DNA from: Spirosomataceae bacterium TFI 002
Lineage (GTDB): Bacteria; Bacteroidota; Bacteroidia; Cytophagales; Spirosomataceae
Direction of reading: 5' to 3'
NCBI GenBank assembly: GCA_900230115.1
Contig: LT907983.1
Location: forward strand, 4,386,774-4,450,773
Length of the DNA: 64,000 bases
The translations under genes and the position numbers were made by a program. How positions within the stretch are numbered: position 1 is the stretch's first letter; the number at the start of each line of letters is the position of its first letter. The notes under the pieces are model-generated. The model made no database searches. It was not told the origin of the DNA and saw nothing but the letters and a program-made list of their open reading frames with translations. This document shows, piece after piece, positions 26,612 through 35,511 of the stretch.

Positions 26612-28012
26612 ATGAAGAACGAAGAGATTGTGGAAGTTGCCGGTGGGGAGTTTGAAAGAGAACCTGTTCCTCAATCGAAACTAAAAAGTTGGAAAAGCTT
26701 TTTGGGTATGTATGCAGGGGAGCATGCCGCTGGAACCGAATTCATGATTGGGCCTTTGTTTTTAACAGCAGGAGTAAGTGCTTTTGACCTTCTTGCAGGT
26801 TTACTCTTAGGAAACCTTTTAGCAGTTTTAAGCTGGCGATATCTTACAGCAAAGATCGCTGTAGAAAACAGGTTAACTCTTTACTACCAACTTGAAAAAA
26901 TCTGTGGTAAAAAATTAGTCACAGGTTATAACTTGGCCAACGGAATATTGTTTTGTTTCTTGGCAGGAGCTATGATAACGGTTTCTGCTACAGCGGTCGG
27001 AATTCCTTTTGACATGGAAATGCCCAAATTAACGGATACCACACCTAATGGAATGACTTGGGTCATTCTTGTGATTATAATCGGTGCTGTAATCTCCTTG
27101 ATTGCATCAAAGGGGTATGATACCGTTTCAAAAGCTGCTAACTGGATGTCTCCTGTCATTGTACTTGCGTTTATTGCTTGTGGGGTAGTGGCACTTATGC
27201 AATTAGACGTTAAGAGTTTCTCAGACTTTTGGAACATTTGGGGAGAAGGCTCAGAACCCTTTCCAGGGCAAATGAAATATACTTTTTGGCATGTAACTAT
27301 TTGGTCATGGTTTGCAAATGCAGCTATGCACATTGGGATGTCCGATTTGTCAGTATTTAGATTTGCGAAAAAGGAAAGTTCTGGATGGACTACCGCCGCG
27401 GGTATGTATGTTGGTCACTATATGGCATGGATAGCGGCTGCCTTACTTTATGCGGTTTATGTTAAATCGCCAGAGGCACAAGCCTTTCTATCAAATGGTG
27501 AAGCTCCTCCTGTAGCACCAGGGCCCTTGGCTCACAATGCCATCGGCGTCTTTGGTATTATTGCTGTGGTCTTGGCAGGTTGGACCACGGCGAATCCAAC
27601 TATTTACAGGGCGGGATTAGCATTTCAGGCGATAATGCCAAAACTCTCTACTTTTTGGGTAACCATTTTAGCAGGTACTGTTGCCACTATTGCTGGTTTG
27701 TTTCCGGCTTTCGCCATGAAATTATTAGGCTTTGTGGCACTTTATGGTTTCATCTTAGCACCCTTTGGGGCTGTTATCGTTTTTGAGCACTTTTTTCATA
27801 AGCAGGCTGGAATCGTTAAAAATTATGCAGAAGTAGCAGGTATCAAATTCAATAAAGCCGTATTTTTCGCTTGGGCAATAAGCTTTGGGCTCTTTTATTT
27901 CATATCTATTCAGTATGGCGTTTTTCTTTCATTTGTGACCTTGCCTTCTTGGTTACTTTGTGGAGTTTTGTTTCTTGTTTTTAGTAGATATATTCAAAAA
28001 AAGAACATTTAA
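26612..28012 (+). CDS. NCS1/purine-cytosine-permease-like transporter, candidate rhamnose (or lactate) importer
   Basis: 466 residues from ATG 26612; a TTG at 26597 would add five residues but the ATG is preferred. About twelve hydrophobic segments are visible from residue about 37 onward. The wording, 'GMYAGEHAAGTEFMIGPLFLTAGVSAFDLLAGLLLGN' early and 'GVFGIIAVVLAGWTTANPTIYRAGLAF' later, is that of the nucleobase:cation symporter-1 fold. NCS1 proteins classically move purines, pyrimidines, allantoin or thiamine. Placed last in a rhamnose operon with no other permease, and 11-27 bp after lldD, it more likely imports L-rhamnose, or moves lactate, across the inner membrane (inference). It is not related by visible sequence to RhaT or to the MFS fucose permease FucP. 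Confidence 0.75.
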   Translation: MKNEEIVEVAGGEFEREPVPQSKLKSWKSFLGMYAGEHAAGTEFMIGPLFLTAGVSAFDLLAGLLLGNLLAVLSWRYLTAKIAVENRLTLYYQLEKICGKKLVTGYNLANGILFCFLAGAMITVSATAVGIPFDMEMPKLTDTTPNGMTWVILVIIIGAVISLIASKGYDTVSKAANWMSPVIVLAFIACGVVALMQLDVKSFSDFWNIWGEGSEPFPGQMKYTFWHVTIWSWFANAAMHIGMSDLSVFRFAKKESSGWTTAAGMYVGHYMAWIAAALLYAVYVKSPEAQAFLSNGEAPPVAPGPLAHNAIGVFGIIAVVLAGWTTANPTIYRAGLAFQAIMPKLSTFWVTILAGTVATIAGLFPAFAMKLLGFVALYGFILAPFGAVIVFEHFFHKQAGIVKNYAEVAGIKFNKAVFFAWAISFGLFYFISIQYGVFLSFVTLPSWLLCGVLFLVFSRYIQKKNI

Positions 28013-28417
28013 AATCAACTAAAATCATTGTATTATTCATTTGACTCGGCATCTAGTTTGATAGATAAATAAATTTCAATAATGCCTATTTAACTTGGAA
28101 CACTTCAAGGGAAATCATTGCATATGACTTCTCGGTTAATTCCTATAGAACTTCTTGCAATGGCATGCTGTCATCTCTATAAATTCATTCTTTTGAATTA
28201 TTGCATTAGTTTTTGCCAACCGATTTAATTGTGCAGCGTATCTAGACATTGCTATCAATTCTTGATTATTTTTTTTACTAGTCTTATATAGCAAATACCT
28301 AGACAATGTTGCTTAAATGGATAGTGTTAGAGATAATTAGTGTATTTTAAAGGGATAATTTAAAAGTTACTTTTTCTTATATTTAGTAAAAAAACGAGAT
28401 AAGAATTCTTGATTTAA
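28013..28417. other. 405-bp intergenic region before the HTCS gene
   Basis: No convincing gene. On the minus strand a frame is open without a start codon from 28312 to a stop at 28136-28138. It includes 'QELIAMSRYAAQLNRLAKTNAIIQ', which looks like eroded coding sequence; I cannot name its family. The region should also hold the HTCS promoter, but no clear TAnnTTTG box was picked out. Confidence 0.35.
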
Positions 28418-31400
28418 ATGGCAAGCATAGTAAGGAAATGTTTTTTGGTTGGTATTCTTTTACTTCAGTCTACGTCTATTTTTTCACAATGGCGTTTAAA
28501 TGCCATTGCAGGAGAAGAAGGATTGTCTCATAATACGGTGACAAGTATAATTCAAGATGAGGATGGATACCTTTGGTTTGGGACTTTTAATGGGATAAAC
28601 AAATATGACGGTTACTCCATGAAACAATATAACTATTCTTTAAATGCTGAAGGTTTGAGTAGTAATGTTATATTTAAATTATTTGAAGATAAAAAAGGCT
28701 ATTTATGGGCTGGAACTACAGCAGGTCTAAATAGAATAAACCCAAATACTGGGAATATTGATGTTTACTTCAAAGGAGACGATGAGCCGAGGTATACGGG
28801 TCAAAATAATATACAGCAATCCAAATCAGGCATTTTTTTTATTAATACAATTAAGGGAATAAAGTTTTTTGAAATAGATGGAAGTGGGAATTTAGAATAT
28901 GAGTTCTTTTTGAATAAATATAAAGGCTTAAATTTGGATATTCAAAACTTAACTCCTTCATCCAATGGTAAATACTGGTTTTTAACACCGTCAGCAAAAG
29001 TTAAATTACATCAAGTCGAGGTGCTTAAAAATGGCAAAACCCCAAAGTTAAATATAGACGCCACAGATTATACTGAGTCACTATTTAGTAGTGGGGGAGC
29101 TATACTCGATATTTTAGAATATCCAAAGAACACAGTTTGGGTTATCAATGATCAATTTGAATTATTAAAGTTAAAATTGAATTCCGATCTAAAGGTTGTG
29201 GAATCCGAAAAAATATTACTTGTTCAAAATATAGGCAAGGAGCAATTAAAAGAGCAAGGCACTGTTAATATGGTTGCGGATAAAGAAGGCAGGATTTGGA
29301 TTGCTGGAAATGGGTTGCTTTTGAATTATAATACAGAATTAAGAGAGAGCAATAATTTGTCCAGAAATAATCAGCTAAAAGGTTTATTAACTAATCTAGA
29401 TATTCAAGAAATCTTTGTTGATAATTCAAATATCCTATGGATGGGCACTCTAAATAACGGTTTGTATAAAATGGATTTAGATAATCATACATTTTATAAT
29501 TCAACGGAATATCTAAACTCCCAAGAATCACAAGATTTATTTAAATCTCCAATACATTCAATGTGTGAGGACGAAAGAGGAAATCTTTGGTTTGGAACAC
29601 AAGACGGTAACATAGTGGCCTTAAGGAAAAATGCTTTGAAAAATAATTTTTCAAAGTCTCCTATAGCTTATACTTATCAAGTAACTGGAAAAAAATTAGA
29701 CAAAGTATTTCAAAAACCTCAAATAAAACGCTTAATGAGCGATAGGGAGGGGGCTATTTGGGCTGGTTCTTTAAATGGATTATTTAAGTTTAAGTACGAC
29801 GAGACATCCCAATCATTTGAAGTTAAAAAAATCGATAGTATTAAAGATAATTTCGGGAATATTATTGACAAGCCAGTTTTTGCCATAGAAGAAGATAGAA
29901 AAGGTAATATATGGTTTGGAGCATGGGAGAAAGGTTTGGTAAAAATGACCTTTAATAAACAAAGAAATTCGCATCAATCTGTTATTTATAGTGCTTCGAA
30001 TAGGGATTCCACCAGTTTGTCAAACAATAATATTCGAGACATATTAGAGGATACTCAAGGTAATATCTGGGTAGGAACTATTAAAGGACTCAACAAATTA
30101 AAACGATCTGAATCGGGAAAAGTAACATTTGAAAAGATTTTCAGCAAATCAGAAGGTTCTAATACTTTGAGTAGTGCTCATGTATTGGATATTCATCAAG
30201 CCCAAAATGGAGCTATATATGTTGGCACTTATGGAGGCGGATTAAATCGATTAAATTATTCTAGTAAGGGTAATTTAGAATTCACTAACTATACTGTTAA
30301 AAATGGTTTGCCCAGTGATGTTGTATACCAAATAAGAGAAGATTTTGAAGGAAATATTTGGTTAATGCATACTAGAAAAATTTCTAAGCTAAACCCTAGT
30401 ACTGGAGAAGTAATATATTTTGAAAAGAATAATGGATTTAACGTTGATGAATTTAAGGAAAACGCAATGGAGTTTACATCGTCTGGGACAATGCTATGCG
30501 GAGGAGTTAACGGATTTACTTTTTTTCAACCCAATAAAATAATTGTAAACAACCTGGAACCTCAGATGACGATTACAGACTTTAAACTTTTGAATGAGTC
30601 CGTTAGAGTTAATGAAGTATTTGATGGCCGTGTAATTCTTTCCGATGGTATAAATAAAACGAATAGAATTGAGTTACCATATCATTTAAATTCTTTTGAG
30701 TTTGTTTTTTCAAGTATGCATTTTTCCAATCCGGAAAGTAATAGATATAAATTTATTTTAGAAGGGTTTGAAGAGAATGCTCGCACAACTATAGGTAATG
30801 AGCGTAGGTTTGCATCTTATACGAATGTTCCTCCAGGTAAATATATCTTTAAGGTCTATGGCTCTAATAGTTCTGGTATTTGGAATAATGATCCTAAAGA
30901 AGTACTGATTGTAATCACTCCCCCTTGGTACTTAACTCCCCTTGCGATTCTGTTTTTCATAGCTATCTGTATTGCAATTCTTTATATAATTAATAAGGTT
31001 AGATGGAATCAAATAAAACTGAAAAATGATCTTAAATTAGAGAGTGCTTTACATGAAAAAGCAGAAGAAATAAATCAGATGAAGCTGCTTTTTTTTACTA
31101 ATATTTCTCATGAATTAAGAACTCCACTTACTTTGATTATCGGGCCTCTTCAACAAATTATGGAAGGCCACACCGATCCTAAATATCTAAAGCGTTTAAA
31201 TGGGATTATGTACAAGAATTCAACTCGTTTACTAAGGTTAATCAATCAATTACTTGATTTTAGAAAGGCAGAATCGGGTAATGTAAACCTAATAGTAGAA
31301 CACGGGGATTTGGTAGTTTTTTTGGAGGAAATTTACAATGCTTTTGAAGAGATTGCTATTGAAAGGAATGTGGGTTTTACTTTTAAGACCAAAGAAAAGG

Positions 31401-32674
31401 ATTTGGGTGCTTGGTTCGATAATGATAAAATGGAAAAGATATTGTATAACCTATTATCCAATTCTTTTAAATTCACTCCGCCAAATAGAAATATCGAATT
31501 GTTGCTAAAAAAAGAAACTGTCGATGGAAAAGAGTCTGCAGTTATTCAAGTTGTAGATGAGGGAATAGGGATAGCTAGTGAAGATTTGATAAATGTTTTT
31601 GAAAGGTTTTATCAAGTTAAAAAAGAAAGTGATATGATACAGATGGGGTCGGGTTTAGGATTGGCATTTACAAAACGATTAATTGAAGTTCATAGAGGTA
31701 ATATCAGTATCAACAGCTCTACTGAAAGGGGTACAACTTGTACTGTTTCGATCCCGATTTCAAAATCTGAATATGAATCCGATGCTACGTTAGAAATGCA
31801 AACAAAGCAACACAACTTTAGTTTTGTTAAAAATGAAATTAAAGACTTTAAGGATCTTTTAGCAGCACCATCTAAAAGAGTAAAAGAAGTTAAGCACTCA
31901 AAAGAGACACCAACTCTATTAGTGGTAGAAGATAATACTGGACTTCGGGAATACATCTCTGATTATTTTGAAGACCATTATAAAGTTTTAAGTGCTAAAG
32001 ATGGCGAGGAAGGCTTGAAGGTTGCTTTTGAGAAATCACCAGACCTTATTATTACGGACTTAATGATGCCAAAAATGGGAGGTATAGAGATGTGTAAAAT
32101 AATTAAAAGTGATATAAACACAAGTCATATACCTGTAATTATACTCACGGCAAAATCTGGCTTAGAAAATGAAAAGGAAGGTCTAGAAACAGGTGCAGAT
32201 GAGTTTGTTTTAAAGCCATTTAATATGGAAGTTTTAAGACTACGGGTAAATAATATTTTACAAACCAAACAGCAATGGACCGAGAAGTTTAAGACAGAAC
32301 CTACCTCTTCTACTTGGAAAGAACTGTCAAGTAACTTGGATAAAGAGTTTTTGAAAAAATCTTTAAAAATCATTAGGGAAAATATAGATAACTCAGATTA
32401 CTCAGGAGAAGATTTTGCTATAGACATCGGGATGAGTCGGTCTGGGCTATTTAAAAAAATAAAATCAATTACAGGGCAATCTACTACTGAGTTTATAAGA
32501 ACTATTAGAATTAAGCGAGCTGCTAACCTCATAACTACTTGTAAGTACTCAATAACCGAAGTCGTTTTTATGGTTGGTTTTACAGACCCAAAATATTTTA
32601 GGACATGTTTTAAAAAGCAATTCGGAAAAACTCCCAGCGACTATTTGAAAGCCTTCAAAGAAAGTGTTTTATGA
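28418..32674 (+). CDS. Hybrid two-component system (HTCS) sensor-regulator of the PUL
   Basis: 1418 residues, single-chain sensor, kinase and transcription factor. Order: signal peptide (1-24); two seven-bladed propellers of Reg_prop repeats (about 25-735, with many 'GNIWVGT/GLWFGT'-type units such as 'DGYLWFGTFNGINKYDG'); Y_Y_Y domain (about 755-830); one membrane span (about 838-860). Then HisKA with 'FFTNISHELRTPLTLI' (phospho-His898), HATPase with 'DNDKMEKILYNLLSNSFKFTP' and 'GSGLGLAFTKRLIEVH', and a receiver domain with 'DLIITDLMMPKMGG' (Asp1214). An AraC-type HTH lies at about 1310-1415 ('ITEVVFMVGFTDPKYFRTCFKKQFGKTPSDY'). Family knowledge: the periplasmic part binds a specific oligosaccharide and the HTH activates the cognate susCD operon. 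It lies at the end of the locus and may bind the CAGGAT-GTTT motif (inference). Confidence 0.95.
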   Translation: MASIVRKCFLVGILLLQSTSIFSQWRLNAIAGEEGLSHNTVTSIIQDEDGYLWFGTFNGINKYDGYSMKQYNYSLNAEGLSSNVIFKLFEDKKGYLWAGTTAGLNRINPNTGNIDVYFKGDDEPRYTGQNNIQQSKSGIFFINTIKGIKFFEIDGSGNLEYEFFLNKYKGLNLDIQNLTPSSNGKYWFLTPSAKVKLHQVEVLKNGKTPKLNIDATDYTESLFSSGGAILDILEYPKNTVWVINDQFELLKLKLNSDLKVVESEKILLVQNIGKEQLKEQGTVNMVADKEGRIWIAGNGLLLNYNTELRESNNLSRNNQLKGLLTNLDIQEIFVDNSNILWMGTLNNGLYKMDLDNHTFYNSTEYLNSQESQDLFKSPIHSMCEDERGNLWFGTQDGNIVALRKNALKNNFSKSPIAYTYQVTGKKLDKVFQKPQIKRLMSDREGAIWAGSLNGLFKFKYDETSQSFEVKKIDSIKDNFGNIIDKPVFAIEEDRKGNIWFGAWEKGLVKMTFNKQRNSHQSVIYSASNRDSTSLSNNNIRDILEDTQGNIWVGTIKGLNKLKRSESGKVTFEKIFSKSEGSNTLSSAHVLDIHQAQNGAIYVGTYGGGLNRLNYSSKGNLEFTNYTVKNGLPSDVVYQIREDFEGNIWLMHTRKISKLNPSTGEVIYFEKNNGFNVDEFKENAMEFTSSGTMLCGGVNGFTFFQPNKIIVNNLEPQMTITDFKLLNESVRVNEVFDGRVILSDGINKTNRIELPYHLNSFEFVFSSMHFSNPESNRYKFILEGFEENARTTIGNERRFASYTNVPPGKYIFKVYGSNSSGIWNNDPKEVLIVITPPWYLTPLAILFFIAICIAILYIINKVRWNQIKLKNDLKLESALHEKAEEINQMKLLFFTNISHELRTPLTLIIGPLQQIMEGHTDPKYLKRLNGIMYKNSTRLLRLINQLLDFRKAESGNVNLIVEHGDLVVFLEEIYNAFEEIAIERNVGFTFKTKEKDLGAWFDNDKMEKILYNLLSNSFKFTPPNRNIELLLKKETVDGKESAVIQVVDEGIGIASEDLINVFERFYQVKKESDMIQMGSGLGLAFTKRLIEVHRGNISINSSTERGTTCTVSIPISKSEYESDATLEMQTKQHNFSFVKNEIKDFKDLLAAPSKRVKEVKHSKETPTLLVVEDNTGLREYISDYFEDHYKVLSAKDGEEGLKVAFEKSPDLIITDLMMPKMGGIEMCKIIKSDINTSHIPVIILTAKSGLENEKEGLETGADEFVLKPFNMEVLRLRVNNILQTKQQWTEKFKTEPTSSTWKELSSNLDKEFLKKSLKIIRENIDNSDYSGEDFAIDIGMSRSGLFKKIKSITGQSTTEFIRTIRIKRAANLITTCKYSITEVVFMVGFTDPKYFRTCFKKQFGKTPSDYLKAFKESVL

Positions 32675-32828
32675 AAAACTAGCCTACCCAGCATGCAAAT
32701 TCAAGTTTGTCTTAATTTAATTCTAGAGTCACAGTACTCAAGTTATCTAGATTTAGGGCGTAGGCTGGAATTTCGAAAAGAACACTCAACCCAAAATAAT
32801 TGGCACTACATATCATAAAATAAAAGAA

Positions 32829-33007
32829 TTACCTCAATTGTTTCATATAACCTCTAGCTCTATCAACTTCAAAAGAGCCTATACATGACTCCGTAGTAGC
32901 TAAATTTGAGTGTCCAAGATCCTTTGAAATAAATACATTAGGAGCTTCGGATTGAAGTAAGATAATTGCAAAGCTATGTCTAGAAATATGTAGAGACTCG
33001 GCTTCTT
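32829..33007 (-). pseudogene. Tyrosine recombinase (integrase) C-terminal remnant, catalytic Tyr lost
   Basis: Minus strand: 'ESLHISRHSFAIILLQSEAP' then 'NVFISKDLGHSNLATTES', 'CIGSF' and 'EVDRARGYMKQLR', stop at 32829-32831. This is the end of a phage-type integrase: H-x-x-R ('HISR'), 'LGHSNLATTE'. The position where the nucleophilic Tyr is expected ('TTE-x-Y') carries Cys (TGT; a TAT to TGT change would do it). A stop codon precedes the fragment and the rest of the gene is gone. It marks the left part of an accessory island. Confidence 0.75.
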
Positions 33008-33012
33008 ATACT

Positions 33013-33252
33013 ATGATTAATAGGGAACAATTTATTAATGAGCTTAATGTTTTCGTAAAAATATCTATTGGAAAACCTTTTGGTTTTATTGATGACGTTT
33101 TCGTTCATCCTTCACTCCTTACTAAATACAACCTAAAGGGCGGAACGGTCATGCGATCAAATTATACAATTGTGATAAAAAGAAATGGTGTTGGAAGTTT
33201 ATTTGATGATATTGGCTATTTCGGAGTGGCCATGCCAGTGATTTCGGAGTAA
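33013..33252 (+). pseudogene. Fragment with cold-shock/OB-fold-like segment, probably truncated
   Basis: A 79-codon ORF. 'GKPFGFIDDVFVHPSL' and 'LTKYNLKGGTVM' resemble the nucleic-acid-binding 'GFI-DIFVHPSL' segment of cold-shock-like domains found at the end of larger proteins. After about 33213 the frame runs into IS-like sequence ('FGVAMPVISE'). It is probably the interrupted end of a bigger gene, not a free-standing protein. Confidence in function is low. Confidence 0.4.
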
Positions 33253-33262
33253 TGGTGCCACT
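33214..33262. mobile_element. Possible IS21-type terminal repeats
   Basis: Two direct copies of ATTTCGGAGT (33219-33248) 21 bp apart. An inverted copy, ACTCCGAAAT, lies near 33389-33398. Multiple spaced short repeats with a CGGAGT core are reminiscent of IS21-family ends. No istA or istB coding sequence is present, so this would be a footprint only. Confidence 0.3.
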
Positions 33263-33795
33263 TTATAAGATCGTGTAATGATACATAAAAATCATTATTC
33301 TTGTTTTAAATATTACTTTTCTAAATGACTCTCCTTTGAGGTCAATTCTATGATCGGATCAGAATCTAAAATCCACTAGAAGTCGATCGTGACTCCGAAA
33401 TGATTAAGGCTGCTTCATTCTTGGAGGATGATTCACCAAGTAGAAATTGCCACCTCATGAGATGGATTAAATCGAATCTTGCAGTGAAAGTAGTTATAGA
33501 ATTACTACCTGCTGAAAGCAAACCCTATACTCATGTAATGTATACGGTTATTATAGTTTTTCTTAGGCACTGTTACACTCTGCGTTAACCAGGGTTAACC
33601 TGCTGTTACACTAGTGTTACGGCCGTTACGCTTATTTGGGGTTAACCTATGTAAACAATAGTAAATGCTCAGAAAATAAAGCGAAACAAGGTGCGAAACA
33701 GGAGCGTTTCACTGATGCCATTTTGTGTCGTTACGCTAAAAAAACAGTTGTAAATCACGAACCTAAGCGTCACTTCAATTGTCCTTACTTTTTAG
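33263..33795. other. Gene-poor stretch with a cluster of GTTAC / GTTAAC repeats
   Basis: From 33570 to 33647 there are two CTGTTACACT copies (33570, 33603), three GTTAACC (33584, 33594, 33641) and additional GTTAC units (33616, 33625). Farther on, GCGAAACA occurs twice, with a GCGTTTC counterpart. A 62-codon ORF at 33400-33588 has no recognisable features and is probably chance or remnant. The cluster could be binding sites, iterons or recombination sites. Confidence 0.4.
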
Positions 33796-34773
33796 CTATT
33801 TAGTTCCTTCCCAATTTACAGCAGCCAGTCTCACTTTGATCATTTTCAATGTTTCAAAAACGGCCATATCTTTGGGTAAATCTCCATATACAAGATTCTT
33901 GAAGTCTCCATTATAGACTGCTGCCAAGCTGGGCCAAATGGTATCTAAGTCTTTAAAAATCAAAGCTTCGTTTGGGTGGTGTATCAACCACTCGTTATTG
34001 TTTTTGAAACTAGATACATCATCTTTTGCGACTTTTAAGAGTATTTCGTCAAAAGCTGAAGAGTTGAAAAACTCCATGTATTCTTGTTGATTTAGCAGTT
34101 GGTGTAAATCATAGGTGTGGCGAATTTTCTTTTTTAAGTTATCCAATGGGTTCTCACCGTACGAAAACCTCACCAAGCTCATTATCTTTTCACAAATAGT
34201 TCTTATCGGCTCAAGAACATTGACTTCAAAAGGTAGTAGACCATGTGCTTCAGCAAGTTCATCTTGCCCATTGTTTAGCATCATTTCACCTATATATGAA
34301 TTTAGTCTTCTTACTGAGAAAGGCTCGTGATGCCCTAGCCAAGATGATTCCAGGATAACCCTATCTCTTATTTGACCATATTTGCCACTAAACTCTTTAC
34401 TAAAAGAGTGTGCGGTCTTGCGATTCATTCCCATTTTTCGAGTGATTCCTTCGGTCTCTACTTCTGGCAAGACACGTCCAACTACTTCACTAATGATTCG
34501 AATCTTGTCTTTTAGCTTACTGTTGCTTTCTCCATCTCTACGAATAACTACGAGGTCGATGTCTTCAGAAAAACGATCTATAATTCTAAAGCATTTAGAA
34601 AGAGCTGTTCCACCCTTAAAAATTGTATCTCTGCCTATTTCGTGCTTAAATATGATGTTCAATGCATACGTTACCCAATAGTCTTTTTCTATATAGATAG
34701 CGGAAATTTGGAGTTGGTCAGCGGTGAATTGTACCGCCTGCCTAAAAAGTGTTTTATCTTGGTGAAGAGTCAT
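33796..34773 (-). CDS. abiEii: AbiEii-type nucleotidyltransferase toxin (type IV toxin-antitoxin)
   Basis: 325 residues. The DUF1814/AbiEii nucleotidyltransferase motifs are intact: 'IEKDYWVTYAL', 'TIFKGGTALSKCFRIIDRFSEDIDLVV' (G-G-T-x-L and the D-x-D metal pair), and a following 'IFKDLDTIWPSLAAVYNG' segment. Family knowledge: AbiEii is a GTP-dependent nucleotidyltransferase that blocks growth and is neutralised by AbiEi without stable complex formation; the pair can give phage abortive infection. Its start overlaps the antitoxin stop by 4 nt (ATGA, 34770-34773), the classic arrangement. No truncation is seen, so the pair is probably functional. It lies in an accessory island with dead recombinase and restriction fragments. 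Confidence 0.9.
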   Translation of the reverse strand: MTLHQDKTLFRQAVQFTADQLQISAIYIEKDYWVTYALNIIFKHEIGRDTIFKGGTALSKCFRIIDRFSEDIDLVVIRRDGESNSKLKDKIRIISEVVGRVLPEVETEGITRKMGMNRKTAHSFSKEFSGKYGQIRDRVILESSWLGHHEPFSVRRLNSYIGEMMLNNGQDELAEAHGLLPFEVNVLEPIRTICEKIMSLVRFSYGENPLDNLKKKIRHTYDLHQLLNQQEYMEFFNSSAFDEILLKVAKDDVSSFKNNNEWLIHHPNEALIFKDLDTIWPSLAAVYNGDFKNLVYGDLPKDMAVFETLKMIKVRLAAVNWEGTK

Positions 34774-35495
34774 TCAATATTCCATTTTTCGGTAGAAGAC
34801 AATACTTTTTGTGCTCCTTCAATTTTGTATTTAGATATGGGGTTTAGAGACTTGAACAAGGACTCGGTTATTTCGTCTTCGCCATTCTCTTCTAGTAGAG
34901 CTCCCAGTAGTGCTCTAGTGGCAGGTGAGTACTTTGCACATAGCCTCACCATTGTCTTTTTGTCTTTAGGCTCTAAGTCTTCAAGAATAGCTAAAAACCT
35001 CCTACATGATGCCTCTATTGTGGTGTCAGGTATTTTTTTAATGTAGCGTATTGCATCTAATAGCTGAAAAAGCGGTATGTTTTCTTTTGTAATGGTATTT
35101 TTTTGTTTGACGAAACTAATTTTATATCGCCCCCTTTTGAAACTTGGTCTAAGCTCATTTTTGCCAATTTGAATTGTATTACTCACCTGAGTTGTGAGGC
35201 CTAGTTCATTATATGCACTATATCCTGTTAGATAGCCTACTAGCTTGCCATTGTCTTCTAGCAGGTCTTTCACTATTTGCATTTGATTTGGCTGAAGCTC
35301 GCCAAAAGGAGTTTTCTCAGGCTTGTAGTATTTGCCTTTTGCGAGCTTGGCAAGTTTGCCAGCTGCCACTAATCTATTGAGGGACTTAATAACCGCTTCT
35401 TTCTTATTCACCTCTACCATAAAGTCATCATAGGTGAACACGTACCCTTTTGGAAATCTATCTATGGTAAGTTTAACATTATTAGATACTTGCAT
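34770..35495 (-). CDS. abiEi: AbiEi-type antitoxin / transcriptional repressor (DUF6088-like)
   Basis: 241 residues. The N-terminal winged helix is visible: 'FPKGYVFTYDDFMVEVNKKEAVIKSLNRLVAAGKLAKLAKGKYYKP' (residues about 14-60), the DNA-binding part typical of this antitoxin group. The rest is the AbiEi C-terminal domain ('TGYSAYNELGLTTQVSNTIQIG'). In the family this protein represses its own promoter at inverted repeats and counteracts the AbiEii enzyme. A perfect 11-bp inverted repeat with a 10-bp spacer (35526-35557) sits just upstream of a -7 box, as expected. It is translationally coupled to the toxin gene. Confidence 0.88.
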   Translation of the reverse strand: MQVSNNVKLTIDRFPKGYVFTYDDFMVEVNKKEAVIKSLNRLVAAGKLAKLAKGKYYKPEKTPFGELQPNQMQIVKDLLEDNGKLVGYLTGYSAYNELGLTTQVSNTIQIGKNELRPSFKRGRYKISFVKQKNTITKENIPLFQLLDAIRYIKKIPDTTIEASCRRFLAILEDLEPKDKKTMVRLCAKYSPATRALLGALLEENGEDEITESLFKSLNPISKYKIEGAQKVLSSTEKWNIE

Positions 35496-35511
35496 TGCTT
35501 AATTCTTTCCA

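Noticed and set aside
28013..28417. Riboswitch or leader RNA upstream of the HTCS gene
   Set aside because: No conserved core or stable stem series could be recognised by eye.
33400..33588. 62-codon ORF in the repeat-rich gap
   Set aside because: Begins inside the IS-like inverted repeat, runs into the GTTAC cluster and shows no family features.
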